This document shows, piece after piece, positions 1-8,341 of a stretch of 25,202 nt of DNA. Origin of the DNA: Alcanivorax sp. (GTDB lineage Bacteria; Pseudomonadota; Gammaproteobacteria; Pseudomonadales; Alcanivoracaceae). Numbering within the stretch: position 1 is the first letter of the stretch; every line of letters begins with the position of its first letter. Location: assembly GCA_007135015.1 (NCBI GenBank), contig SLJS01000336.1:1-25202 (forward strand), given 5' to 3'. The notes under the pieces are model-generated. The model was not told the DNA's origin and did no database searches. It saw only the letters and a program-made list of their open reading frames with translations. The position numbers and the translations under genes are program-made.

Positions 1-66
1 AAGGTGCCAATGAGCCTTCTGCAACACCCTCCGAGGCGAGAAGGGACTCCAGCAAGGCTGTACAAC

Positions 67-108
67 CCCCTTGCCCCTTGTCCCTTGCCCCTTGCCCCTT
101 GTCCCTGC
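67..108. repeat. CCCCTTG heptamer tandem array
   Basis: Five full 7-bp units in register (CCCCTTG or TCCCTTG, starting at 67, 74, 81, 88 and 95) plus a degenerate sixth. On the minus strand, the direction of dnaE, the unit reads CAAGGGG. The array lies just downstream of the dnaE stop and carries no gene. The same heptamer recurs between dapD and dapE on the opposite strand. Confidence 0.85.
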
Positions 109-123
109 GCCCCGAAGGGGCGC
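107..123 (-). terminator. Hairpin at the dnaE stop codon
   Basis: A perfect 7-bp stem, GCGCCCC paired with GGGGCGC around a three-base loop, touches the dnaE TAG (123-125). There is no U-tract after it, only the CAAGGGG array. It could be a 3'-end protecting hairpin or a weak terminator; a true intrinsic terminator is not shown. Confidence 0.35.
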
Positions 124-3100
124 TAGTATTCCACCTGCACCGACCCCGGGCCGAATCGCTGGCGCAGGTCCTCCAGCAGGGCCTCGTCCGGGCTTACCTT
201 CCATTCGTCGCCCAGCCACATCAGCCCCCGGCCCTGTGGGTGACGCAGTTGCAGGGCCACCGGACAGCGCCCTCCGCGATAGGGTGAAAGCATGTGGCGC
301 AGGGTATCGGGCAGTTCCCCGGCAAGTTCCAGTTCCAGCATCAGCCGCCGTGCCCAAGTCTCCCGGGCCTGGCGGATATCCATGATTTCACTGGCCACGA
401 TGCTCAACCCGCCGGTGTAATCGTCGTTGCGCACCGAACCGGTCACCACCAGCAGGGCATCCTTCTGCAACAACTCCTGATACCGGGAAAAGACCTCGCC
501 AAAGACCGACACTTCCACCCGGCCGGTCTTGTCGTCCAGGGTGAGAAAGGCCATGCGCTCGCCGTTGCGCTTGCTGCGCGCCAGGCGCATGAACACCACC
601 AGTCCCGCCACCCGGGCGTTCTCCCCGCGGCCGGTGGGCCGCAGCACATTGAGCCGGGCGCTGACGAAGTGACCGATCTCGGATTCATACTGATCAATGG
701 GATGGCCGGTGAGAAAGAGGCCGATGGTCTCCTTCTCCGCCTGCAGGCGGGCGTCATCGCTCCAGGGCCGCGCCCGGGACCACTCCACCGGTGTATCCGC
801 CTGTTCGGTATCGCCCGCGCCGAACAGGTCATCGATCCCCGCGGCCTGATTGCGCGCATCCTGTTCCGCCGCCTGCATGGCGCTGGCCAGGCTGGCCATG
901 AGCACACTGCGGTCATGGAAGTCGCCCCCCGGGCCCAGGTGATCAAGCGCCCCGGCGCGCACCAGGGACTCCAGGGCCCGCCGGTTGACCCGTTTCAGAT
1001 CCACCCGCCGGCAGAAATCGAACAGGTCCCGGTAGGGGCCGCCCTGGTCCCGGCTGCTGACAATGGATTCGATGGGCCCTTCCCCGAGGCCCTTGATCGC
1101 GCCCAGGCCATAGACGATGTCGCCGTCCGGATTCACCGTGAAACGCCAGCCGCAGCTGTTCACGTCCGGCGGCAGCACCCGCAGGCCCATGTCCTTGCAC
1201 TCATCGATGAAGGTAACCACCTTGTCGGTGTTGTGCATCTCCGCGGAGATCACCGCGGCCATGAACTCGGCCGGATAGTGCTTCTTCAACCAGGCGGTCT
1301 GGTACGCCACCAGTGCATAGGCGGCGGAGTGGGACTTGTTGAAGCCGTAGCCGGCGAACTTTTCCACCAGATCGAAGATGCGGATCGCCAGATCCCCGTC
1401 GATGCCCTTCTCCCGGGCCCCCTGCTCGAAGATCTCGCGCTGCCGGGCCATTTCCTCGGCCTTTTTCTTGCCCATGGCCCGGCGCAGCAGGTCCGCGCCG
1501 CCCAGCGTGTAGCCGGCCAGCTCCCGGGCAATCTGCATCACCTGTTCCTGATACAGGATCACCCCGTAGGTGGGCTCGAGAATGGGCTTGAGCAGGTCGT
1601 GCTGGTACTTGGGGTCGGGATAGGCCACCGGTTCGCGGCCGTGCTTGCGGTTAATGAAGTTGTCCACCATGCCCGACTCCAGCGGGCCGGGCCGGTAGAG
1701 GGCCACCAGGGCGATGATTTCCTCGAAGTTCTCGGGCCGGAGCTTCTTGATCAGCTCCTTCATCCCCTGGGATTCCAGTTGGAAGACCGCCGTGGTCCAG
1801 CCACGCTGGAGCATCGCGAAGGTCTCGTTATCGCGCAGCGGAATGTCGTCCGCGGTGATCGGCTCCAGGCCTTCCCGGCCGCGGCGTTCATTGGCCGCGC
1901 GCAGCGCCCAGTCGATGATGGTCAGGGTCTTGAGGCCGAGAAAGTCGAATTTCACCAGCCCGGCGGCTTCCACATCGTCCTTGTCGTACTGGGTGACCAG
2001 GTTCTCGCCGGTCTCGTCGCAATGCAGGGGAGCGAAATCCGTCAGACGCCCCGGGGCGATCACCACGCCGCCGGCGTGCTTGCCCACGTTGCGGGTCAGG
2101 CCCTCCAGCCGCAGGGCCATCTCCCAGATCTCGCGCACCGCCTCCTGATCCCCGTGGGGCTCACCATGGAGAAATTCGCGCAGGTTCTCCTCCTGCTCCA
2201 GCGCCTTCTCCAGCGTCATCCCGGGGGTACCCGGAATCATCTTGGAAAGCTTGTCGGCCATGCCGTAGGGCTTGCCCTGGACACGGGCCACGTCACGCAC
2301 CACCGCCTTGGCGGCCATGGTGCCGAAGGTGACGATCTGGCCCACCGCCTCGCGACCATACTTTTCGGCCACATAGGTGATGACCCGGTCGCGCTGCTCC
2401 ATGCAGAAGTCCACGTCGAAATCGGGCATGGATACCCGTTCCGGATTCAGGAACCGCTCGAACAGCAGATCGTAGCGGATGGGGTCCAGGTCGGTGATCT
2501 TCAGTGCCCAGGCCACCACCGAGCCGGCGCCGGAACCCCGCCCCGGTCCCACCGGAATGCCCTGTTCCTTGGCCCAGCGTATGAAGTCGGAGACGATCAG
2601 GAAGTAGCCGGGAAACCCCATGCTGTTGATGATGCCCAGCTCATAGTCCAGGCGCTCGAAATACGCCCGGCGCTGCTCCGCGTGGTCCGCCGCCTGCGGA
2701 TCCAGGGCGGTCTCCAGTCTCGCTTCCAGCCCGCGCAAGGATTCCTCGCGCAGGAACTCCTCCTCGGTACGCCCTCCGGGGATGGGAAATTCGGGCAGAT
2801 GGTTCTCGCCCAGGGTGATCTCCAGGTTGCAGCGCCGGGCGATCTCGACGCTGTTTTCAAGCGCCTCGGGCAGATCGCTGAACAGCTCGGCCATTTCCTC
2901 CGGAGACTTGAGATACTGCTGATCGCTGTAACGCCGCGGCCTGCGGGGATCCTCGATGGTGGAGCCTTCGTTGATGCAGACCCGCGCCTCGTGTGCCTCG
3001 AAGTCACCGGAATCGAGAAACCGCACGTCATTGGTGGCCACCACCGGAATCCGCAGGGCATCGGCCAGTTCCACGGTGGCGTGCAGGCAGTCTTCGTCAC

Positions 3101-3626
3101 CGGGCCGGGCGGTTCGCTGCACCTCCAGGTAGAAACGGTCCCCGGCCAGTTCCCGGAACCACTCGGCCCGCTCCCGGGCGATTTGCTCCTTGCCCGCCAG
3201 CAGCAGCCGACCGACCTCGCCCTGACCCGCGCCGGAAAGCAGGATCAGCCCCTGGTGGAGCTCACGCAGCCATTCCCGGCGCACCAGGGCGCGGCCACGC
3301 TGCTGGTTCTCCTGCCAGGCGCGGGAGAGCAGCAGCCGGAGGTTCCGGTAGCCGGTGTCATCACGAATCAGCACACAGAGCCGCGAGGGCTCCTCCTCGT
3401 CCGGGCCTTCCAGCCACAGGTCCGCGCCGGCCAGGGGCTTGAGCCCGGCGTCCAGTGCCGCCTGGTAATACTTGATCAGGCCGAAGAGGTTGGAGTCATC
3501 GGTAAGCGCCACCGCCGGCATGCCCAGCCCGGCGGTCCGCTTCACCAGCGCGCCCGGAGAGACCACGCTGTCGACCAGCGAATAATCACTGTGGACGCGA
3601 AGATGAATGAAGCCCGGCTCGCTCAC
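123..3626 (-). CDS. dnaE: DNA polymerase III alpha subunit
   Basis: Catalytic subunit of the replicative DNA polymerase III holoenzyme. At 1167 residues it matches the family (about 1160 in E. coli). The N-terminal PHP domain opens with HLRVHSDYS (8-16). The active-site PDFDVDF (401-407) supplies D402 and D404, and KFDFLGL (559-565) supplies the third aspartate, D561. The finger region contains GYGFNKSHSAAYALVAYQT (759-777). A beta-clamp-binding-like segment, AAGIDDLF, sits at about 928-935, followed by the OB-fold and C-terminal region ending in VQVEY. The start is GTG, overlapping the rnhB stop as GTGA, which suggests translational coupling. It is the last gene of the minus-strand cluster. 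In relatives accA often follows, but only 122 bp remain in view. Confidence 0.97.
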   Translation of the reverse strand: MSEPGFIHLRVHSDYSLVDSVVSPGALVKRTAGLGMPAVALTDDSNLFGLIKYYQAALDAGLKPLAGADLWLEGPDEEEPSRLCVLIRDDTGYRNLRLLLSRAWQENQQRGRALVRREWLRELHQGLILLSGAGQGEVGRLLLAGKEQIARERAEWFRELAGDRFYLEVQRTARPGDEDCLHATVELADALRIPVVATNDVRFLDSGDFEAHEARVCINEGSTIEDPRRPRRYSDQQYLKSPEEMAELFSDLPEALENSVEIARRCNLEITLGENHLPEFPIPGGRTEEEFLREESLRGLEARLETALDPQAADHAEQRRAYFERLDYELGIINSMGFPGYFLIVSDFIRWAKEQGIPVGPGRGSGAGSVVAWALKITDLDPIRYDLLFERFLNPERVSMPDFDVDFCMEQRDRVITYVAEKYGREAVGQIVTFGTMAAKAVVRDVARVQGKPYGMADKLSKMIPGTPGMTLEKALEQEENLREFLHGEPHGDQEAVREIWEMALRLEGLTRNVGKHAGGVVIAPGRLTDFAPLHCDETGENLVTQYDKDDVEAAGLVKFDFLGLKTLTIIDWALRAANERRGREGLEPITADDIPLRDNETFAMLQRGWTTAVFQLESQGMKELIKKLRPENFEEIIALVALYRPGPLESGMVDNFINRKHGREPVAYPDPKYQHDLLKPILEPTYGVILYQEQVMQIARELAGYTLGGADLLRRAMGKKKAEEMARQREIFEQGAREKGIDGDLAIRIFDLVEKFAGYGFNKSHSAAYALVAYQTAWLKKHYPAEFMAAVISAEMHNTDKVVTFIDECKDMGLRVLPPDVNSCGWRFTVNPDGDIVYGLGAIKGLGEGPIESIVSSRDQGGPYRDLFDFCRRVDLKRVNRRALESLVRAGALDHLGPGGDFHDRSVLMASLASAMQAAEQDARNQAAGIDDLFGAGDTEQADTPVEWSRARPWSDDARLQAEKETIGLFLTGHPIDQYESEIGHFVSARLNVLRPTGRGENARVAGLVVFMRLARSKRNGERMAFLTLDDKTGRVEVSVFGEVFSRYQELLQKDALLVVTGSVRNDDYTGGLSIVASEIMDIRQARETWARRLMLELELAGELPDTLRHMLSPYRGGRCPVALQLRHPQGRGLMWLGDEWKVSPDEALLEDLRQRFGPGSVQVEY

Positions 3627-4279
3627 AAGTCGCCCCGTTCCGTTTGCTCTGCCAGTGCCGCCACCGGCGCGAAGGAGCGCCGGTGTTCCGGTACCAGCCC
3701 GTGTTCAGCCAGCGCCGCCAGATGGTCCCGGGTAGGATACCCCTTGTGCCGGTCGAAGCCATAGCCGGGATAGCGCGCGTGCAATTCGGCCATCTCCCGG
3801 TCCCGGGCCACCTTGGCAAGGATGGACGCGGCGCTTATGGCGGGCACCAGCGCATCGCCCCGAACCACCGCCTCCGCCGGCAGCGACAGCCGCGGCAGAC
3901 GGTTGCCGTCCACCAGCACCGCATCCGCCCACTGCGCCACCCCGTCCACCGCGCGCTGCATGGCCACCATGGTTGCCTGCAGGATGTTCAGCCGGTCAAT
4001 CTCGGCGGGTTCCGCCCGACCCAGGCTCCAGGCCAGGCATCGCTCGCGGATCTCGCCGGCCAGCGCCTCGCGCCGGGCCGGCGACAGTTTCTTGCTGTCG
4101 GCCAGGCCGGGAACCGGCCGCCGCGGATCCAGCACCACCGCAGCGGTCACCACCGCCCCGACCAGCGGCCCCCGACCGGCTTCGTCCACGCCGGCCAGGC
4201 GCATGCCCGCATGCCAGCTCAGTGAAGCCGGTCGCCAGGTACGCTCCTTGCCATATTCGCTGAATGGAAAGTCCGTCAT
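3623..4279 (-). CDS. rnhB: Ribonuclease HII
   Basis: Cleaves the RNA strand of RNA-DNA hybrids and removes single ribonucleotides misincorporated in DNA. The family signature GVDEAGRGPLVGAVV (30-44) carries the acidic pair D32/E33; VLVDGNRLP (121-129) gives D124, and the SAASILAKVARD segment ends in a likely fourth acidic residue (D160). HKGYPT and HRRSFAPV near the C-terminus are also typical. The ATG at 4279 overlaps the lpxB stop as ATGA and gives 218 residues, about 20 more than E. coli RnhB. An internal ATG at 4204 (just before RLAGVDEAG) would give a shorter protein without the N-terminal extension; neither start has a strong ribosome binding site. Overlap with dnaE downstream is 4 bp. 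Confidence 0.95.
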   Translation of the reverse strand: MTDFPFSEYGKERTWRPASLSWHAGMRLAGVDEAGRGPLVGAVVTAAVVLDPRRPVPGLADSKKLSPARREALAGEIRERCLAWSLGRAEPAEIDRLNILQATMVAMQRAVDGVAQWADAVLVDGNRLPRLSLPAEAVVRGDALVPAISAASILAKVARDREMAELHARYPGYGFDRHKGYPTRDHLAALAEHGLVPEHRRSFAPVAALAEQTERGDL

Positions 4280-5436
4280 GATTGTTGTATTTCCGACTCT
4301 TCCAGCAGCCGCGCAATGGCCGCCGCCGCGCTGCGGCTGGCGTCGCGGCGCAGATCCTTGTGAGCGGCCATGAACCGCTCGCGCAGCACCGCCACGGTGT
4401 CGGGATGGTCGAGCCAGTGGCCCAGAGCCCCGGCCACCGCATCCGGGGTCAGGTCATTCTGCAGAAACTCGGGCACCACTTCCTCGCCTGCCAGCAGATT
4501 GGGCATGGACACCCAGGGTACCCGAACCATGCGGCTGGCAATGGCCCAGGTCACCGGCCCCACCCGGTAGCCCACCACCATGGGTTTCTTCAGCAACATG
4601 GCTTCCAGTGCCGCGGTACCCGAAGAGAGCAACACCAGATCGGCGGCCGCCATCACCTCGTGACTGCGAGCGGTAATCACCTCCACGGATTCCGGGCCGG
4701 AGTCGTCAAGCCGGGCTGTGATCTGCGCCGCACGATGCTCGTCCACGGCGGCGACGAGAATGCGAAGGTCCGGATGGGAGCGACGCAGCAGGCGGGCGGC
4801 TTCCAGAAAATCGTCCAGGACCTGGGCCACCTCGCCCTTGCGGCTTCCGGGCAGCACCGCCAGCACCGGGGCGTCGCCGGACAGGCCCAGCTGCTCCCGC
4901 GCCGCCGCCACATCCACTTCAAGCGGAATGCGGTCGGCCATGGGATGGCCCACGCATTCGACCGGCACGCCGTGGCGTTCATAGAAGCCGGCCTCGAAGG
5001 GAAACAGGGGCAGAATCAGGTCCACGGCGGCACGAATGCCCCGGACCCGGCCCTGGCGCCAGGCCCAGACCGTGGGGCTGACATAATGAACCGTGCGCAA
5101 CCCCCCGCGCCGCAGCCGCCGGGCCACGGGGAGATTGAAATCCGGCGCGTCGATGGTGATGACCACATCCGGCTGTTCGACGAGCAGGAAACGAACCAGA
5201 CGGCGTCGAAGGCGAAACAGCTCCGGGATGCGCGGTAACACTTCGGTGATGCCCATCAGGGACAGACGTTCGATGGGAAACAGGCTCTCCATGCCCCGCT
5301 CGCGCATGCGCGGGCCGGCAATACCCACAAAACGGGCACCGGGATAACGCTCCGACAGGGCCTCCATCAGCGCCGCGCCCAGATTGTCCCCGGAGACCTC
5401 TCCGGCAACCAGGGCGAACAGGGGCCGGGCGTTCAT
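4276..5436 (-). CDS. lpxB: Lipid-A-disaccharide synthase
   Basis: Glycosyltransferase (GT19) that joins UDP-2,3-diacylglucosamine to lipid X to form the lipid A disaccharide at the inner face of the cytoplasmic membrane. The 386 residues match the family (382 in E. coli). Recognisable blocks are AGEVSGDNLGAALMEAL near the N-terminus, TIDAPDFNLPVARRLR, YVSPTVWAWRQGRV, LPGSRKGEV and the C-terminal nucleotide-binding region with SSGTAALEAMLLKKPMVVGY. Its ATG follows the lpxA TAG with no gap, and its own stop overlaps rnhB as ATGA, so lpxA-lpxB-rnhB-dnaE reads as one coupled unit. Confidence 0.97.
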   Translation of the reverse strand: MNARPLFALVAGEVSGDNLGAALMEALSERYPGARFVGIAGPRMRERGMESLFPIERLSLMGITEVLPRIPELFRLRRRLVRFLLVEQPDVVITIDAPDFNLPVARRLRRGGLRTVHYVSPTVWAWRQGRVRGIRAAVDLILPLFPFEAGFYERHGVPVECVGHPMADRIPLEVDVAAAREQLGLSGDAPVLAVLPGSRKGEVAQVLDDFLEAARLLRRSHPDLRILVAAVDEHRAAQITARLDDSGPESVEVITARSHEVMAAADLVLLSSGTAALEAMLLKKPMVVGYRVGPVTWAIASRMVRVPWVSMPNLLAGEEVVPEFLQNDLTPDAVAGALGHWLDHPDTVAVLRERFMAAHKDLRRDASRSAAAAIARLLEESEIQQS

Positions 5437-6207
5437 CTAGCGGGTGATGCCCCGCTGCGAGCCGCGCAGACTCTCCACGAAGCGGCCGAGTTCCGGGCAG
5501 TCGTCCACCTGGGGGTCCAGCACCTCGATGGCCTGCTGCAGCGTCAGGCCCTGTCGATACACCGTCCGGTAGGCGCGGCGCAGCACCTGGATGGTTTCCT
5601 TGCTCCAGCCGCGGCGCTGCATGCCCCGGTAGTTCATGCCGTGGGCGCCGGCAGGATTGCCCGCCACCATCAAATAGGCCGGCACGTCCTTGAGCACCAG
5701 GGTACAGCCGGCGGTCATGGCGTAGGAGCCGATCTGGCAGAACTGGTGGATCCCGGTCATGCCCCCGAAAATCACCCCGTCACCGATATGAACGTGGCCG
5801 GCAAGCCCGGTGGTGTTGGCAAAGGTGTTGCCGTTTCCGATGATGCAGTCGTGGGCGATATGCACGCCCACCATCAGCAGGTTGTCGTCACCGATGCGCG
5901 TCAGGGCGCTGCCGCCGGGGGTGCCGCGGTGAATGGTGACATGCTCGCGGATGATGTTGTTGTCACCGACTTCCAGGGCCGTGGGCTCACCCTTGTAGTT
6001 GCTGGCCTGACAGGCCTCGCCGACGGAAGCGAACTGGAAGATCCGGTTGTTGCGCCCGATGGTGCTGGGCCCCTGCAGTACCACGTGAGGCCCGATCACG
6101 GTTCCCGCGCCGATCTTCACGTCGGGGCCGATGATGGTCCAGGGCCCCACCTGGACATCCGCTGCCAGTTCGGCGGCCGGATCAATGATTGCACTGGGAT
6201 GTATCAT
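5437..6207 (-). CDS. lpxA: UDP-N-acetylglucosamine acyltransferase
   Basis: First enzyme of lipid A synthesis: moves a 3-hydroxyacyl chain from ACP to O-3 of UDP-GlcNAc. The N-terminal two thirds is a left-handed beta helix built of hexapeptide repeats, followed by a helical C-terminal domain. The catalytic histidine is H119 in HIAHDC (H125 in E. coli). NNIIREHVTIHRGT and GMTGIHQFC are family blocks. The position equivalent to E. coli Gly173, the acyl-chain ruler, is Gly (G167, in MTAGC), which by analogy favours a longer chain such as C14. At 256 residues it is close to E. coli (262). A 108-bp spacer to fabZ upstream is the largest gap inside the lpx group. Confidence 0.97.
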   Translation of the reverse strand: MIHPSAIIDPAAELAADVQVGPWTIIGPDVKIGAGTVIGPHVVLQGPSTIGRNNRIFQFASVGEACQASNYKGEPTALEVGDNNIIREHVTIHRGTPGGSALTRIGDDNLLMVGVHIAHDCIIGNGNTFANTTGLAGHVHIGDGVIFGGMTGIHQFCQIGSYAMTAGCTLVLKDVPAYLMVAGNPAGAHGMNYRGMQRRGWSKETIQVLRRAYRTVYRQGLTLQQAIEVLDPQVDDCPELGRFVESLRGSQRGITR

Positions 6208-6315
6208 TCGCCTTGCTGCCTCGGACTGTCCGATGAAACGCAGACGTCTGGTCTGCCCGATCCTGCCCCGGATTGTACCCGCCGCGCCAGCCGCCGTTAC
6301 AGGCGACTTGGCGGG
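6208..6315 (-). promoter_or_regulatory. lpxA leader with possible promoter
   Basis: This is the only sizeable gap between fabZ and dnaE. On the minus strand it holds TACAAT (6277-6272), a good -10 match, with only a poor -35 (TGTAAC at 18-bp spacing). Further down is a 6-bp hairpin (GCAGAC/GTCTGC, 6240-6256) containing the palindrome CAGACGTCTG. The layout suits an internal promoter for lpxA-lpxB-rnhB-dnaE, but the evidence is weak. Confidence 0.25.
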
Positions 6316-6753
6316 CTAGAGTTTCTGTTCGGCGACCAGCAGCTCGGAGCTGGCCACCAGGGTATCTCCCACCCTTGCCTGGCAGGAAAACTTGAGAATG
6401 TTACGCTTCTGGGTGAGCAGCTCGGAACGCAGGTCCAGCCGGTCTCCGGGCACCACCTGGCGCTTGAAACGGGTCTTTTCGTTGCCGCACAGCAGGTACA
6501 TATAGCCATCCTCGGCGTAGCGCTGCTCGGTGACAAAGCCCAGCACGCCGGAAATCTGTGCCATGGCCTCAATGATCAGCACACCGGGCAGAATCGGTTC
6601 ACCCGGAAAATGGCCATTGAAGAAGGGCTCGTTGATGGAAACGTTCTTGTAGCCTTCCACCCAGTTTCCCGCTTCGATGGCGGTGACGCGATCGACCAGG
6701 GAAAACGGATAACGGTGCGGAAGAAGTCGCTGGATTTCCTTGATATCAAGCAT
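6316..6753 (-). CDS. fabZ: 3-hydroxyacyl-ACP dehydratase FabZ
   Basis: Hot-dog-fold dehydratase that converts (3R)-3-hydroxyacyl-ACP to trans-2-enoyl-ACP in fatty acid elongation. It competes with LpxA and LpxD for the same hydroxyacyl-ACP pool, which explains its place between them. The signature LLPHRYPFSLVDRV is at 10-23. GHFPGEPILPGVLIIEAMAQ contains the catalytic pair H48 and E62. The length, 145 residues, fits the family (151 in E. coli). The ATG is preceded by AGGGA at 8-base spacing. The gap to lpxD is 35 bp. Confidence 0.97.
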   Translation of the reverse strand: MLDIKEIQRLLPHRYPFSLVDRVTAIEAGNWVEGYKNVSINEPFFNGHFPGEPILPGVLIIEAMAQISGVLGFVTEQRYAEDGYMYLLCGNEKTRFKRQVVPGDRLDLRSELLTQKRNILKFSCQARVGDTLVASSELLVAEQKL

Positions 6754-6788
6754 GCAGCAGTTCCCTGAACAGTAATGCGGGCCGGCAC

Positions 6789-7802
6789 TCAGTCAGCGCC
6801 TGACTCCAGTTTTCTGACACGCCGGAATAGTTCCCCCAGCTTTCGATAACGGGCCACGTTGCGCTGGTACAGGCGGCGCTCCTGCGCCGGCAGCGCCGAT
6901 CCGTAGGCGCCCGGCTCATGGATGGAAGCACTGATCATGCCCATCCCCAGCACCTGCACGTCATCGCAGATCTCGATATGGCTGTTTACTCCGGCCATTC
7001 CGGCAAACATGCAACGCCGACCAATCCGGGCACTGCCCGCTATACCCACTTTTGCCGCAATGGCGGTATGGGCACCGATAAAAACGTTGTGCCCGACATG
7101 CACCTGGTTATCGAGAATGACGCCATCCTCGATCACGGTGTCCTCGAGCGCTCCGCGATCAATGGTGCAGCCGGCTCCGATCTCCACATCCGCGCCGATG
7201 CGCAGCCCTCCCGCCTGGGCGACCTTGAGCCAGCCATCCCTTGTGGGGGCATAACCGAACCCGTCGCTGCCCAGCACGGAGGCGGCGTGAATGATAGTGC
7301 GGGGGCCCAGTGCAACGCCATGATAAATTGTGACATTTGGATGCAGCGTTACCCCCTCGCCGAGCCGCGAGCCCGCCCCCACGACCGAACCGGCCATCAC
7401 CACCACCGAATCACCCAGCTCCACGCCCGCTTCAATCACCGCCGCCGGGCCCACACTGACGCTGTCGGGAACGGAAACCGAGGGATCCACTACCGCCGCC
7501 GGATGCACTCCGGGCGCGGGCGTGGGTGCGGGATCGAAATAATGGCTGATGCGCGCGAAGGCGGCGTAGGGGTCTTCCACCTCCAGGGCCGGAACCGGAC
7601 ATTCCTCCACGTCGTCGCGACGGCACAGCACCGCCGCCGCCCCACACCCGGCCAGGCGGTCGCGCAGAGCCGAATTGGCGAGAAAACTCAGCTGGTCCGG
7701 CCCCGCGGAACTCAACGACGCGATCCCGCGAACGGGCACATCGCCGGGACCGTGCAGGATCGCACCCAGCTCCGAAGCAATGTCAGCGAGGGTGCGGCCC
7801 AA
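6789..7802 (-). CDS. lpxD: UDP-3-O-acylglucosamine N-acyltransferase
   Basis: Adds the N-linked 3-hydroxyacyl chain to UDP-3-O-acylglucosamine, the third step of lipid A synthesis. An N-terminal uridine-binding domain (about 1-100) is followed by a hexapeptide-repeat beta helix and a C-terminal helix. LGSDGFGYAPTRDGWLKV and TIDRGALEDTVIEDGVILDN are diagnostic. The catalytic histidine is H238 in VHVGHNV. The start is TTG at 7802, well supported by GGAG eight bases upstream; the gene begins 5 bp after skp ends. At 337 residues it is near the E. coli length (341). Confidence 0.96.
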   Translation of the reverse strand: MGRTLADIASELGAILHGPGDVPVRGIASLSSAGPDQLSFLANSALRDRLAGCGAAAVLCRRDDVEECPVPALEVEDPYAAFARISHYFDPAPTPAPGVHPAAVVDPSVSVPDSVSVGPAAVIEAGVELGDSVVVMAGSVVGAGSRLGEGVTLHPNVTIYHGVALGPRTIIHAASVLGSDGFGYAPTRDGWLKVAQAGGLRIGADVEIGAGCTIDRGALEDTVIEDGVILDNQVHVGHNVFIGAHTAIAAKVGIAGSARIGRRCMFAGMAGVNSHIEICDDVQVLGMGMISASIHEPGAYGSALPAQERRLYQRNVARYRKLGELFRRVRKLESGAD

Positions 7803-7807
7803 ATCGT

Positions 7808-8335
7808 TTACTCCGACTCGTTGATGCGCTGGATCACCTCGTCGGTGATATCCAGCTTACGGTCCGGATGGGTATACATCATCGCCTGGGCATTGATCAC
7901 CATGTCCAGGTCCTTCTCCTGGGCGATCTTCTCGATGGCGTCGACAAGCTTGGGCTCGATGGCCTGGAGAATCTGCTGTTGCTGCTGCTGGGCCTGGCGT
8001 TGAAGATTCTGCTGCAGTCCCTGCATCTGCTGCATCTTGGCCTGCCCCTCGGCCTGGAGCTGCTGGCGCTGCTGCTGGGACATGGTCATGCCCTCGGTCT
8101 GCATGCGCTGCTCGATCTGCTGGAGCTCCTGCTGCAACTGCTGCAGCCGGCCGCTTTGCTGCTCAAGCTCGGCCTCCAGCTCCCGTTCCTTTTCCTTGAA
8201 TTCGTCGACTTCCGTAATGGCCTGCATGGGATCGACCACCCCGATCTTTCCCTGGGCCGCGGAAAGCCCGGGAAGCAGCAACAACGCAAGGATTGCCGTG
8301 ATAGCAACATGGAATCTTTTCATCATCATCATCAT
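7808..8335 (-). CDS. skp: Periplasmic chaperone Skp/OmpH
   Basis: Periplasmic trimeric chaperone that holds unfolded outer-membrane proteins on their way to BamA, encoded immediately upstream. It has a signal peptide (KRFHVAITAILALLLLPGLS, mature protein starting near AQGKIGVVD) and then a long coiled-coil region. That region is extremely glutamine-rich: about 35 Q overall, including a run of six. A conserved C-terminal part (LDMVINAQAMMYTHPDRKLD) follows. At 175 residues it is slightly longer than E. coli Skp (161). The gene opens with five consecutive ATG codons; AGGAG is only 3 bases from the first, so the second or third ATG (8332 or 8329) is better spaced. The ribosome binding site overlaps the bamA stop. 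Confidence 0.92.
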   Translation of the reverse strand: MMMMMKRFHVAITAILALLLLPGLSAAQGKIGVVDPMQAITEVDEFKEKERELEAELEQQSGRLQQLQQELQQIEQRMQTEGMTMSQQQRQQLQAEGQAKMQQMQGLQQNLQRQAQQQQQQILQAIEPKLVDAIEKIAQEKDLDMVINAQAMMYTHPDRKLDITDEVIQRINESE

Positions 8336-8341
8336 TTTCTC

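Noticed and set aside
294..3764. 1156-residue open frame antisense to dnaE
   Set aside because: Shadow of dnaE caused by high GC and codon bias; the composition is Gly/His/Pro/Gln-rich with no recognisable domain, while the sense frame is a full DnaE.
4277..4287. CATGATTGTTG at the rnhB start matching the 9-mer repeat near 14865
   Set aside because: A single 11-base match in a different context; most likely chance.
6766..6771. GGAACT (minus strand) as a sigma-E -35 box before fabZ
   Set aside because: No matching -10 follows at 16-17 bp, and the bases are part of the fabZ ribosome binding region.
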